Positions 24,973 through 33,247 of a stretch of DNA of 64,000 nucleotides are shown here, piece by piece. Position 1 is the first letter of the stretch. Each line of letters starts with the position of its first letter. Below the pieces are notes generated by a model, which saw only the letters and a list, made by a program, of their open reading frames with translations, was not told the origin of the DNA and did not search any database. Origin of the DNA: Chitinophaga pinensis (GTDB lineage Bacteria > Pseudomonadota > Gammaproteobacteria > Burkholderiales > Burkholderiaceae_C); contig CALPRQ020000012.1 of assembly GCA_943326015.2 (NCBI GenBank), forward strand, positions 22,326-86,325. Direction: 5' to 3'. Made by a program: the position numbers and the translations under genes.

Positions 24973-26979
24973 ATGCTCTATCCCCAGGAATTCGATGTCA
25001 TCGTCGTCGGCGGCGGCCATGCCGGCACCGAGGCCGCGCTCGCCGCCGCGCGCATGGGCTGCCAGACCCTGCTGCTGACCCACAACATCGAGACGCTGGG
25101 GGCCATGAGCTGCAACCCCTCGATCGGCGGCATCGGCAAGGGCCATCTGGTCAAGGAAGTCGATGCGCTTGGCGGCGCGATGGCACTGGCGACCGACGAG
25201 AGCGGCATCCAGTTCCGCATCCTCAACGGTTCCAAGGGACCGGCGGTGCGCGCGACCCGGGCCCAGGCGGACCGCATCCTGTACAAGGCCGCGATCCGCC
25301 GCCTGCTGGAAAACCAGCCGAATCTGACGCTGTTCCAGCAGGCGGTCGACGACCTGATGGTCGAGGGCGATCGCGTGGTCGGCGCGGTGACGCAGATCGG
25401 CATCCGTTTCCGCGCCCGCAGCGTGGTGCTGACGGCGGGTACCTTCCTCGATGGCAAGATCCATGTCGGGCTCGAGAACCACTCTGGTGGCCGCGCGGGC
25501 GACCCGCCTTCGGTCAGCCTGTCGGCGCGGCTGAAGGAATTGAAGCTGCCGCAGGGCCGGCTCAAGACCGGCACGCCGCCGCGCCTGGACGGTCGCACCA
25601 TCGACTTCAGCCAGTGCACCGAGCAGCCCGGTGACGGCATGCCGGGCTCGGGCACGGCCGAGCAACCAGTGCCGGTGTTCAGCTTCATGGGCCATGCCGC
25701 GATGCATCCGCGCCAGCTGCCCTGCTGGATCACGCACACCAACGAACGCACGCACGAGATCATCCGCAGTGGCTTCGACCGCAGCCCGATGTTCACCGGC
25801 AAGATCGAGGGCGTGGGCCCGCGCTACTGCCCGAGCGTGGAGGACAAGATCAACCGCTTCGCCGACAAGGACAGCCACCAGATCTTCCTCGAACCCGAAG
25901 GATTGACGACCCACGAGTTCTACCCCAACGGCATCAGCACCAGCCTGCCGTTCGACATCCAGCTGGCGCTGGTGCGATCCATCAAGGGGCTGGAGCACTG
26001 CAACATCCTGCGCCCGGGCTACGCGATCGAGTACGACTACTTCGACCCGCGCGAGCTCAAGTCCAGCTTCGAGACCAGGCAGATCAACGGGCTGTTCTTC
26101 GCCGGCCAGATCAACGGCACCACCGGCTACGAGGAAGCCGCGGCGCAGGGCCTGTTCGCCGGACTGAACGCGGCGCTGCAGGTGCGCGGCGAGGGCGCCT
26201 GGTGTCCGCAGCGCGACGAGGCCTACCTCGGCGTGCTGGTCGACGACCTGATCACCAAGGGCGTGACCGAACCCTACCGCATGTTCACCAGCCGGGCCGA
26301 GTTCCGTCTGCAGCTGCGCGAGGACAACGCCGACATGCGCCTGACCGAGACCGGCCGCCGCCTGGGCCTGGTCGATGACGCGCGCTGGGATGCCTTCAAC
26401 CGCAAGCGGGACGCTGTTTCACGTGAAACAGAGCGCCTGAAGTCGACCTGGGCCAACCCGGCCACGCTGTCGGCGGCCGAGGCCGAGCGGGTGCTCGGCA
26501 AGGCGATCGACCACGAGTACAAGCTGTTCGACCTGCTGCGCCGCCCCGGCGTGAGCTACACCGAGCTGACCGCGATGGAAGGCGGCCGCTTCGCCGCCAA
26601 GGGCAAGGACGGCGCGCCAGCCCCTGTTTCACGTGAAACATTGGCCGAGCAGTACGAGGCGGTGGTCGAGCAGGTCGAGATCGCGGCCAAGTACTCGGGC
26701 TATATCGAGCGCCAGAAGGGCGAGGTCGAGCGCGCCGCCCATTACGAGCACCTCAAGCTGCCGGCCGAGCTCGACTACCTGCAGGTTGCCGCGCTCAGCA
26801 TCGAGGCACGGCAGAAGCTCGCCAAGCACCGGCCCGAGACGCTGGGCCAGGCCTCCCGGATTTCGGGCATCACGCCGGCCAGCATCTCGTTGTTGCTGAT
26901 CCATCTCAAACGCGGCAAGTTCAAGGGCTTCGCCGAACTGCCCGCTGACGCAGCGGAGAAAGGCGAGGTGCAGGCATGA
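24973..26979 (+). CDS. mnmG: tRNA uridine-5-carboxymethylaminomethyl synthesis enzyme MnmG (GidA)
   Basis: A 668-residue FAD protein that, with MnmE, modifies U34 of certain tRNAs. The Rossmann motif is [23 protein letters not shown], followed by [34 protein letters not shown] [18 protein letters not shown], and [21 protein letters not shown] 24973 gives the universal MnmG start (MLYPQEF). Two perfect parS sites are encoded in its C-terminal third, in [11 protein letters not shown] (about residue 483) and in [10 protein letters not shown] (about residue 553). Both fall in variable linkers where the residues V-S-R-E-T are tolerated. The stop overlaps rsmG (ATGA). Confidence 0.97.
   Translation: MLYPQEFDVIVVGGGHAGTEAALAAARMGCQTLLLTHNIETLGAMSCNPSIGGIGKGHLVKEVDALGGAMALATDESGIQFRILNGSKGPAVRATRAQADRILYKAAIRRLLENQPNLTLFQQAVDDLMVEGDRVVGAVTQIGIRFRARSVVLTAGTFLDGKIHVGLENHSGGRAGDPPSVSLSARLKELKLPQGRLKTGTPPRLDGRTIDFSQCTEQPGDGMPGSGTAEQPVPVFSFMGHAAMHPRQLPCWITHTNERTHEIIRSGFDRSPMFTGKIEGVGPRYCPSVEDKINRFADKDSHQIFLEPEGLTTHEFYPNGISTSLPFDIQLALVRSIKGLEHCNILRPGYAIEYDYFDPRELKSSFETRQINGLFFAGQINGTTGYEEAAAQGLFAGLNAALQVRGEGAWCPQRDEAYLGVLVDDLITKGVTEPYRMFTSRAEFRLQLREDNADMRLTETGRRLGLVDDARWDAFNRKRDAVSRETERLKSTWANPATLSAAEAERVLGKAIDHEYKLFDLLRRPGVSYTELTAMEGGRFAAKGKDGAPAPVSRETLAEQYEAVVEQVEIAAKYSGYIERQKGEVERAAHYEHLKLPAELDYLQVAALSIEARQKLAKHRPETLGQASRISGITPASISLLLIHLKRGKFKGFAELPADAAEKGEVQA
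26415..26430. promoter_or_regulatory. parS: parS site, perfect (inside mnmG)
   Basis: TGTTTCACGTGAAACA is the canonical 16-of-16 parS. It is read in frame as V-S-R-E-T within mnmG, 210 bases before a second identical copy. Confidence 0.95.
26625..26640. promoter_or_regulatory. parS: parS site, perfect (inside mnmG, second copy)
   Basis: TGTTTCACGTGAAACA is identical to the copy exactly 210 bases upstream, again read as V-S-R-E-T in the mnmG frame. Confidence 0.95.
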
Positions 26980-27635
26980 GCGCGCATCCGTTGGAAACCG
27001 GCCTGCGCGCCGGCATCGAGGCCCTGGGCCTGGAACTCAAAGACGAGCAGGTGGCCAAGCTGCTGTCCTACCTGGACTGGGTCGCCAAGTGGAACAAGGT
27101 CTACAACCTGACCGCCTTGCGCGACCCGCAGGAGATGCTGACCCATCACCTGCTCGACAGCCTGGCGGCGGTGGCGCCGCTGCGTCGTCAGCTCGCGGTC
27201 ATGGGACTGGAAAAGCCGCGCCTGCTCGACGTCGGTTCCGGCGCCGGCCTGCCGGGCGCGGTGTTCGCCATCGTCTGCCCCGAGCTCGATGTCAGCTGCG
27301 TTGACACCGTGGCCAAGAAGGCGCTGTTCATCCAGCAGATCGCCGCCGCCTTGCGCCTGCCCAACCTGCACGGCCTGCATGCCCGGGTGGAAAACCTCAA
27401 GCAGCATTGGGATGTGGTGAGCTCGCGCGCCTTCGCCTCGCTGATCGACTTCACCAACTGGTCGCGCCAGGCGCTGGCAGAGCAGGGCATCTGGCTGGCG
27501 ATGAAGGGCAGGCATCCGGCCGACGAGATTGCTGCGCTGGCACCTGACATCGAGTTGTTCCACGTGGAACAACTGCGGGTGCCGGGGCTGGACGCCGAGC
27601 GCTGCATTGTCTGGATGCGGCCCAGGGCGGCCTGA
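26976..27635 (+). CDS. rsmG: 16S rRNA (guanine527-N7)-methyltransferase RsmG (GidB)
   Basis: A 219-residue SAM-dependent methyltransferase with [27 protein letters not shown], and the SAM motif [21 protein letters not shown], then [12 protein letters not shown]. It would methylate G527 of 16S rRNA, the position linked to low-level streptomycin resistance when lost. It starts at ATG 26976, overlapping the mnmG stop. The C-terminal [10 protein letters not shown] is encoded through a perfect parS at 27556-27571. Confidence 0.96.
   Translation: MSAHPLETGLRAGIEALGLELKDEQVAKLLSYLDWVAKWNKVYNLTALRDPQEMLTHHLLDSLAAVAPLRRQLAVMGLEKPRLLDVGSGAGLPGAVFAIVCPELDVSCVDTVAKKALFIQQIAAALRLPNLHGLHARVENLKQHWDVVSSRAFASLIDFTNWSRQALAEQGIWLAMKGRHPADEIAALAPDIELFHVEQLRVPGLDAERCIVWMRPRAA
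27556..27571. promoter_or_regulatory. parS: parS site, perfect (inside rsmG)
   Basis: TGTTCCACGTGGAACA, 16 of 16. It is read as F-H-V-E-Q in the rsmG frame and is flanked by TT and AC, so the dyad extends one more base on each side (T...A). Confidence 0.95.
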
Positions 27636-27793
27636 GTCCAGGGTGATCCCGGACCTCCTGAGCGCCAGCCGGCCAAGTCTTGTCACAGGCGCTGGCCGGG
27701 AAAGCCCTTAAACTCGGTCTCAACATCAGGTCCGCGCCAGCAGTTCTGCGCGGGGTCCTTCTCTGCAATTCCCCGTTTTTTGCTAACCCCACC

Positions 27794-28564
27794 ATGGCCA
27801 AGATCTTTTGCATTGCCAACCAGAAGGGTGGCGTTGGCAAGACCACTACCTGCGTCAACCTGGCCGCCGGACTGGCCAGGATCGGTCAGCGCGTGCTGCT
27901 GGTCGATCTCGATCCCCAGGGCAATGCGACCATGGGCTCGGGGGTCGACAAGCGTGCCCTGGTGCTGAGCGTCTATGACGTGCTGCTTGGCGAGGCGACC
28001 GTCGCCGAGGCAGCGGTCCAGGCCGAGGCTTGCGGCTACCACGTGCTGGGCGCCAACCGCGAGCTCGCCGGCGCCGAGATCGAACTGGTCGGACTGGACC
28101 AGCGCGAGCAGCGCCTCAAGCAGGCGCTGGCAGCCGTGGCCGCCGACTACGACTTCGTGCTGATCGACTGCCCGCCCTCCTTGAGCCTGCTGACGCTCAA
28201 CGGCCTGTGCGCCGCCAACGGGGTGATCGTGCCGATGCAGTGCGAGTATTTCGCGCTCGAAGGCGTGTCCGACCTGGTCAACACCATCAAGCAGGTGCGT
28301 GCCAACCTGAACCGCGAGCTCAAGGTCATCGGCCTGCTGCGCGTCATGTTCGATGCCCGCACCATGCTGCAGAAGCAGGTCAGCGACCAGCTGTTCGAGC
28401 ATTTCGGCGACGAGGTGTTCCAGACCGTGATTCCGCGCAACGTGCGTCTGGCCGAGGCGCCGAGCTACGGCCTGCCGGGCGTGGTGTTCGACCCGTCCGC
28501 CAAGGGCAGCAAGGCCTTCGTCGAGTTCGCGCGCGAGATGGTCGAGCGCATCCAGGCCATCTGA
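27794..28564 (+). CDS. parA: Chromosome-partition ATPase ParA
   Basis: A 256-residue ParA/Soj ATPase: deviant Walker A CIANQKGGVGKTTTCVNLAA, Walker A' VDLDPQGNATMGSG, and Walker B YDFVLIDCPPSLSLLTLNGL. The short N-terminus without a helix-turn-helix marks it as a chromosomal type Ib-like ParA rather than a plasmid type Ia protein. With ParB bound at parS it moves the origin region. It starts at ATG 27794, 158 bases after rsmG. It is followed by a parS and a small hydrolase gene that separates it from parB. Confidence 0.96.
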   Translation: MAKIFCIANQKGGVGKTTTCVNLAAGLARIGQRVLLVDLDPQGNATMGSGVDKRALVLSVYDVLLGEATVAEAAVQAEACGYHVLGANRELAGAEIELVGLDQREQRLKQALAAVAADYDFVLIDCPPSLSLLTLNGLCAANGVIVPMQCEYFALEGVSDLVNTIKQVRANLNRELKVIGLLRVMFDARTMLQKQVSDQLFEHFGDEVFQTVIPRNVRLAEAPSYGLPGVVFDPSAKGSKAFVEFAREMVERIQAI

Positions 28565-28568
28565 GCGA

Positions 28569-28584
28569 GGTTCCACGTGAAACA
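28569..28584. promoter_or_regulatory. parS: parS site (overlaps a start codon between parA and parB)
   Basis: GGTTCCACGTGAAACA matches the relaxed consensus at 15 of 16 positions. It begins 4 bases after the parA stop. Its central GTG (28577) is the apparent start codon of the next gene, so ParB binding and translation initiation share these bases at the DNA/RNA level. Confidence 0.88.
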
Positions 28585-29140
28585 TGCCAATGCTGAAGCC
28601 GCACCGCGGGTGCTGATCCTGCCGGGCTGGCAGGGCAGCGGTCCCGCGCACTGGCAGAGCCGCTGGGAGGCGCTGCACAGCTATGCCCGTGTCGAGCAGC
28701 ATGACTGGCAGCAGCCGCGCCGCGGCGACTGGCTGGCGCGGCTGGACGAGACCGTGATCGACAGCGAGCGGCCGGTGCTGCTGGTCGCGCACAGCCTGGG
28801 CTGCATCCTGGTCGCGGCCTGGGCCAGGTTCTCGCGTCACAGCCACAAGGTGCGCGGCGCGCTGCTGGTCGCGCCGGGCGATGTCGAGCAGCCCGACCTG
28901 GCACCGGCGCTACCGGGCTGGGCGCCGATCCTGCGCGATCCGCTGCCCTTTCCGAGCCTGCTGGTCGCGAGCCGGGATGATCCCTGTTGCCGCTTCGAGC
29001 GTGCCGAGCAGCTCGCGCAAGCCTGGGGCAGCCGCCTGCTCGATGCCGGTGCGCGCGGCCACCTCAATGCCGATTCCGGCCTGGGCGATTGGCCCGAAGG
29101 CCACGCGCTGCTGCAGCCCTGGCTGACCGGCGGCGCCTGA
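28577..29140 (+). CDS. RBBP9/YdeN-family alpha/beta hydrolase between parA and parB
   Basis: A 187-residue serine hydrolase: RVLILPGWQGSGPAHWQSRWEA at the start, the nucleophile elbow LLVAHSLGCILVA, ASRDDPCC with the acid, and ARGHLNADSGLGDWPEG with the His. The family is small cytoplasmic esterases of uncertain substrate. No ATG is available in frame. GTG 28577 (VKHANAEAAPRVLIL) is the apparent start and lies within a parS. It is 12 bases after parA and 15 before parB, so it is part of the par operon. Confidence 0.87.
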   Translation: MKHANAEAAPRVLILPGWQGSGPAHWQSRWEALHSYARVEQHDWQQPRRGDWLARLDETVIDSERPVLLVAHSLGCILVAAWARFSRHSHKVRGALLVAPGDVEQPDLAPALPGWAPILRDPLPFPSLLVASRDDPCCRFERAEQLAQAWGSRLLDAGARGHLNADSGLGDWPEGHALLQPWLTGGA

Positions 29141-29155
29141 AACAAGACAGACCTC

Positions 29156-30139
29156 ATGGCGACAAAGAAATTCAAGGGACTCGGCCGCGGCCTGGAGGCG
29201 CTGCTCGGTCCCAAGCTCGATGACAGCACCAGCCTGGATGCTGCTGGCGGTGACCTGCCGAGCCAGCTGCCGCTGACCGATCTGGTGCCGGGCTGCTACC
29301 AGCCACGCACCCGCATGGACGAGGGCGCGCTCTACGAGCTGGCCGAGAGCATCAAGGCGCAGGGCATCATGCAGCCGATCCTGGTGCGCCAGCTCGCAGC
29401 GGAAGACGGCGAGCGCCGCCTGACCGCCTGGCTGACGCAGCAGGGTCAGCCCGCTGTTCCACGTGGAACACGCCCAGTCTACGAGATCATCGCGGGCGAG
29501 CGGCGTTTCCGTGCCTCGCGCCTGGCCGGGCTGGAAAGCGTGCCGGTGCTGGTGCGCGATGTGCCCGACGAGGCTGCCGCCGCGATGGCACTGATCGAGA
29601 ACATCCAGCGCGAGGACCTCAATCCGCTCGAAGAGGCGCAGGGCCTGTTGCGCCTGGTCAACGAGTTCGGCCTGACGCATGAGCAGGCCGCGCAGGCCGT
29701 CGGCCGCTCGCGCAGTGCCGCCAGCAACCTGCTGCGTCTGCTGAACCTGGCCGAGCCGGTCCAGACCATGCTGATGGCGGGCGATCTCGACATGGGACAT
29801 GCGCGCGCGCTGCTCGGCCTGGACCGTGCGGTCCAGATCACGACCGCCCAGCAGATCGTCGCGCGCGACCTCTCGGTGCGCGAAGCCGAGGGCCTGGCCC
29901 GCAAGCTGCTCGGCGCTGCCGAGGTGTCGGCGGCCAAGGCCAAGCCGGTCAAGTCGCGCGACGTGCTCCGCGTCGAGGAGGAGCTGTCCGACCTGCTGAC
30001 GGCTGCCGTCGAGGTCCGGATCAGGAAAAGCGTCAAGCGCCACGGCCAGGTCGAGCAGATGGGCGAACTCGCGATCCAGTTCGGTTCGCTCGATGAGCTC
30101 AACGGCCTGATCGAGCGCCTGCGCGGCGACCGCGACTGA
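29156..30139 (+). CDS. parB: Chromosome-partition protein ParB with an extra loop containing parS
   Basis: A 327-residue ParB/Spo0J. The N-terminal FKGLGRGLEALLG leads to a CTPase domain with IMQPILVR (C1), GERRFRASRLAGL (C2) and ENIQREDLNPLEEA. The helix-turn-helix is THEQAAQAVGRSRSAASNLLRLLNL, and the C-terminal dimerisation domain follows a short linker. Between QPILVR and YEIIAGERR there are about 28 residues (beginning QLAAEDGERRLTAWLTQQG) where most ParB proteins have only 5-8. This extra loop contains A-V-P-R-G-T, encoded by a perfect parS. C2 has Phe where Trp or Tyr is common. Confidence 0.96.
   Translation: MATKKFKGLGRGLEALLGPKLDDSTSLDAAGGDLPSQLPLTDLVPGCYQPRTRMDEGALYELAESIKAQGIMQPILVRQLAAEDGERRLTAWLTQQGQPAVPRGTRPVYEIIAGERRFRASRLAGLESVPVLVRDVPDEAAAAMALIENIQREDLNPLEEAQGLLRLVNEFGLTHEQAAQAVGRSRSAASNLLRLLNLAEPVQTMLMAGDLDMGHARALLGLDRAVQITTAQQIVARDLSVREAEGLARKLLGAAEVSAAKAKPVKSRDVLRVEEELSDLLTAAVEVRIRKSVKRHGQVEQMGELAIQFGSLDELNGLIERLRGDRD
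29455..29470. promoter_or_regulatory. parS: parS site, perfect (inside parB)
   Basis: TGTTCCACGTGGAACA, 16 of 16, read as A-V-P-R-G-T (with the preceding GC) within the inserted loop of parB. It is the rightmost site of the cluster; no other copy was found from here to the window end. Confidence 0.95.
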
Positions 30140-30208
30140 AGCCCGCTACCGGATGACCAGCCTGCTGCCCGGACCCATGGCCGTGGTGGCGCAACGGACG
30201 AGACTGAC

Positions 30209-31090
30209 ATGACATGTTTTCCGACTGCCGCCCGGGGACTCTCCGGATTGATGCTGGGCCTGCTGCTGCAAGCCTGTGCGCAGAACCCTGTTGTCGATTT
30301 GTCGCCGACGGCCAGCGCGAGCCGGCTGGACCAGCCCAGATCATCCCGGCCGGTGGCCGTGCTGGCTGCCGCGGCACAGCGGCCAGCCGCTGCACCCGCC
30401 TCCGCGCGTCTGCCTGCCGCAGGCGAGGCATCGCCGCTGCGCTTCGAGCAGGCCTGGGACGTGGTCGAGCTGATGGGCCAGCCCATGCTGGCTGGCGGCC
30501 TGCGTCCCCCTCGGGTGGTGTTGCGGCCGCAGGGCGGCCTGATGGTCGATGGGGGCTGCAACCACTTCTCGGGCCGGGTCGAGCGCGATGCCCAGGGCCT
30601 GTTCCGCGTCTCCAAGTATGGCGGCACGCATGGAGGCTGCGAGGAACCCTCGCGTGCCGAGGCCTTGCTGAATTCGGCGCTGATGATGGTCGACAACTTC
30701 CGCTGGGACCGCGGTCTGCTGCTGCGCAGCGGCGAGACCGAACTGCTGCGCCTGCAGTCCAGCGCCAACCAGGACAGCGCCGAGCTTGAGCAGGCACTGG
30801 TGCGGCGACCGATTCCCGCCGCGGCACCGGAAGTTGTCCCAGTGGTCTGTCGGCCGGTCAAGGCTGCCAAATCCAGCAAGGGGGGTAAGGCTGCCAAGGC
30901 CAAAGCCAAGACCAAGGCTGCTGCGAACTGCCAGCCGGCCAAGGCCGCCAGGTCTGGTACCAAGGCGGGCGTCAAGGCGGTGGGCAAGTCCAAATCCAAG
31001 TCGGTCAAGGCCCGCAAGGGCAGCGCCAAGCCGGCAGGCAAGTCGGGTTCCAAGGTTTCGGCCAAAGCCCCGGCCAAGCACCGCAATTGA
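30209..31090 (+). CDS. META-domain lipoprotein with a histone H1-like Lys/Ala tail
   Basis: A 293-residue protein. The lipoprotein signal GLMLGLLLQAC places the lipidated Cys at residue 23. A META/HslJ-like domain covers about 80-185, with WDVVELMGQPM, the core motif GGLMVDGGCNHFSGR and GGTHGGCEEPSRAEALL. From about residue 215 the chain becomes an 80-residue tail dominated by Lys, Ala, Ser and Gly (repeats such as KAAKSSKGGKAAKAKAKTKA). That tail looks like bacterial histone H1-like proteins and is not part of normal META proteins. It may bind anionic surfaces such as LPS, peptidoglycan-linked polymers or DNA outside the cell. It starts at ATG 30209. Confidence 0.83.
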   Translation: MTCFPTAARGLSGLMLGLLLQACAQNPVVDLSPTASASRLDQPRSSRPVAVLAAAAQRPAAAPASARLPAAGEASPLRFEQAWDVVELMGQPMLAGGLRPPRVVLRPQGGLMVDGGCNHFSGRVERDAQGLFRVSKYGGTHGGCEEPSRAEALLNSALMMVDNFRWDRGLLLRSGETELLRLQSSANQDSAELEQALVRRPIPAAAPEVVPVVCRPVKAAKSSKGGKAAKAKAKTKAAANCQPAKAARSGTKAGVKAVGKSKSKSVKARKGSAKPAGKSGSKVSAKAPAKHRN

Positions 31091-31166
31091 ATGCCGTCGG
31101 CCTACGCTGCGGGCCGCGCGGGGATAATGCCCCTTACCTCGAAACCTCCAGACACAAGGCACAGCC

Positions 31167-31736
31167 ATGGGCAATCGACTCACCCAGATAGCTACCCGCA
31201 CCGGCGATGCCGGCACCACCGGGCTCGGTGACAACCGGCGCGTCAGCAAGAACAGCCTGCGCGTGCACGCGATGGGCGATGTCGACGAGCTCAACTCGCA
31301 GATCGGCCTGCTGCTGTGCGAGGAGATGCCGGCCGACCTGCGTGTGCTGCTGGTCGAGATCCAGCACCAGCTGTTCAACCTCGGCGGCGAGCTCAGCATC
31401 CCGGGCTACGAGTTGCTCAAGGCCGAGGCCGTGCTCGCGCTTGACGAGGCGCTGGCGCGCTACAACGAGCAGCTGCCGCGGCTGGTCGAGTTCATCCTGC
31501 CGGCTGGCAACCGCGCCGCCGCCCAGGCCCATGTCTGCCGCACCGTGGCGCGCCGGGCCGAGCGCCAGGTGGTCGCGCTCGGTAACGAGGAGGCGATCAA
31601 CGAGGCGCCGCGCCAGTACCTCAACCGCCTGAGCGACCTGATGTTCGTGCTCGCGCGCGTGCTCAACCGCATGAACGGCGGCGACGACGTCTACTGGAAG
31701 AGCGAGCGGGTGCAGCAGCAGGATGGCGCCACATGA
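31167..31736 (+). CDS. Cob(I)alamin adenosyltransferase, PduO type
   Basis: A 189-residue ATP:cob(I)alamin adenosyltransferase: the ATP-binding N-terminus IATRTGDAGTTGLGDNRRVSK, then MGDVDELNSQIGLLL, VEIQHQLFNLGGELS, FILPAGNRAAAQAHVCRTVARRAER, and YLNRLSDLMFVLARVLNR. It converts cobalamin to AdoCbl. That is the ligand of the riboswitch before nrdA in this window and the cofactor of class II ribonucleotide reductase. It starts at ATG 31167 and overlaps the VanZ-like gene (ATGA). Confidence 0.94.
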   Translation: MGNRLTQIATRTGDAGTTGLGDNRRVSKNSLRVHAMGDVDELNSQIGLLLCEEMPADLRVLLVEIQHQLFNLGGELSIPGYELLKAEAVLALDEALARYNEQLPRLVEFILPAGNRAAAQAHVCRTVARRAERQVVALGNEEAINEAPRQYLNRLSDLMFVLARVLNRMNGGDDVYWKSERVQQQDGAT

Positions 31737-32116
31737 GATTTTCTCCGCTATCGCCCAGGACCTGGCATCGCGCGGCTGGCTGGGTGTTCTGGGTCTATCT
31801 GGGGGTCGTGCTGCTGATGACCCTGGCGCCGGTCGCTTATCTCAAGCCGGTGTCGGCATTCACTTTCTGGGACAAGGCCGAGCATGGCCTGGCCTTCGCG
31901 GTCCTGGCCTGGCTGGCCTTGCTGGTCTGGCCCAAGCGGCCCTTGCGACTGTGGCTGATCCTGCTGGCCTTTGGTGGCGCGATCGAACTGCTGCAGGCGG
32001 CATCCGGCTGGCGCAGCGGCGAATGGGCCGACTGGCTGGCCGACGGTATCGGACTGGGACTGGGCTGGCTGGTCTGGCTTCCCATGCACCATTCCCTGCC
32101 CAAGGGCTTGCGCTGA
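31733..32116 (+). CDS. VanZ family membrane protein
   Basis: A 127-residue protein with four hydrophobic helices. VanZ-like features are FWDKAEHGLAFAVLAWLALL (conserved Asp-Lys and His), FGGAIELLQAASGWRSGEWADWLADGIG (EilQ and D-x-x-aN-like positions). The family is linked to glycopeptide tolerance or polysaccharide functions, but most members are uncharacterised. It starts at ATG 31733, overlapping the adenosyltransferase stop. Confidence 0.82.
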   Translation: MRFSPLSPRTWHRAAGWVFWVYLGVVLLMTLAPVAYLKPVSAFTFWDKAEHGLAFAVLAWLALLVWPKRPLRLWLILLAFGGAIELLQAASGWRSGEWADWLADGIGLGLGWLVWLPMHHSLPKGLR

Positions 32117-32122
32117 GCGGCT

Positions 32123-33055
32123 TCAGCCGCTGCGCCGTTGCCAGAAGCCCGGCCGGCCGTACTGCGCCTTGAGGAAGTCCACCCACAGCCGCACGCGCAG
32201 CGGCAGGTGCTTGCGTTGTGGGAACACCGCATAGATGCCGTTCGGCGCGGCCGCGTAGTCGTCGAGCAGGGTGAGCAGTCGCCCCTCCGCGATGTCGGAT
32301 TCGACCTCCCAGAGGCTGCGCCAGGCGATGCCGTGGCCGGCCAGGCACCAGGCGTGCAGCACCTGGCCGTCGCTGCAGTCCAGCGGCCCGCCCGGCCGCA
32401 AATGAATCAGCTCGCGCGGCTTGCCGTCGCGTCCGGGCAGTTCGAAGGCCCAGCCGCGCGTCTGCGAGGCGTCCGATGACAGCACCAGACAGTCGAAGCG
32501 CGCCAGGTCCTGCGGGTGCAGTGGCCGGCCGTGGCGCTGCAGGTAGCGCGGTGCCGCCACGCAGAGCCGCCGGTTGTCGGCCAGCCGCACGCTGACCAGC
32601 GACGAGTCGGGCAGGTCGCCGACGCGCACGGCGCAGTCGTAGCCCTCGGCGGCGAGGTCGATCACGCGATCGGCCAGGTTGAGCGAGATCGTGAGCTCAG
32701 GGTGCAGCTCACGGAACAGCGGGACCAGCGGCGCGACATGACGCCGCCCGAAGCCCGCCGGTGCCGTCAGCCGCAGCCGGCCGCTGGCGCGCGCACCGCC
32801 CGCGCTCACGCTGGCCTCGGCGTTGGCGATTTCGGCCAGCAGGCGCTGGCAATCCTCCAGATAGGCGCTGCCTTCGTGCGTCAGCGTGATGCGTCGCGTC
32901 GTGCGCAGCATCAGCTTGACGCCCAGCTTTTCCTCCAGCAAGTCGAGCCGACGGCCGATCACGGCTGGCACCACCTCCTCGGCGCGTGCGGCCGCGGCCA
33001 GGCTGCCGCGCAGCGCGACCGCGACGAAGGTTTCCATGGCCTTGAGCTTGTCCAT
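32123..33055 (-). CDS. LysR-type regulator, CrgA/DmlR group
   Basis: A 310-residue LTTR with an N-terminal winged helix-turn-helix (MDKLKAMETFVAVALRGSLA, ...RRLDLLEEKLGVKLMLRTTRRITLT) and a substrate-binding domain (LRLTAPAGFGRRHVAPLVPLF, YAVFPQRKHLPLRVRLWVDFL). It diverges from malate synthase G with a 192-base AT-rich spacer, so glcB is a possible target. Unlike most LTTRs of this group, residues 20-32 (AAAARAEEVVPAVIGRR) carry Val-Pro-Ala in the recognition helix. Confidence 0.92.
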   Translation of the reverse strand: MDKLKAMETFVAVALRGSLAAAARAEEVVPAVIGRRLDLLEEKLGVKLMLRTTRRITLTHEGSAYLEDCQRLLAEIANAEASVSAGGARASGRLRLTAPAGFGRRHVAPLVPLFRELHPELTISLNLADRVIDLAAEGYDCAVRVGDLPDSSLVSVRLADNRRLCVAAPRYLQRHGRPLHPQDLARFDCLVLSSDASQTRGWAFELPGRDGKPRELIHLRPGGPLDCSDGQVLHAWCLAGHGIAWRSLWEVESDIAEGRLLTLLDDYAAAPNGIYAVFPQRKHLPLRVRLWVDFLKAQYGRPGFWQRRSG

Positions 33056-33247
33056 TGACGCCGGGAGCTTAGCTAATTTTTATCAGCGAGTCTGTGGATA
33101 ATTTTGTTGATTATGTAATAAAAAGTCACGAGTGAAATGGCAAACTGCACTCGAATTGGGGCCTTCCATTCGCATACAGTGGGGCTGTGGACAAGCCGGC
33201 AAGCAAGCTGCCGGTTTGCCGGCCGAAACCTTCTTGAGAACCTGAAA
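33056..33247. promoter_or_regulatory. AT-rich divergent control region with DnaA-box-like sequences
   Basis: This is the spacer between the LysR gene and glcB. It is AT-rich over 33073-33140, in contrast to the rest of the window. It contains TGTGGATAA (33093-33101, a perfect DnaA box), TGTTGATTA close by at 33106, and TGTGGACAA (33186-33194, one mismatch), all in one orientation. A GC-rich hairpin made of GCCGGCAAG and CTTGC-like arms lies at about 33195-33225. It probably holds both divergent promoters. Confidence 0.5.

Noticed and set aside
33073..33194. Calling this stretch oriC
   Set aside because: Only one perfect and two imperfect DnaA boxes, and no dnaA, rpmH or dnaN nearby; kept as a finding, not annotated as an origin.
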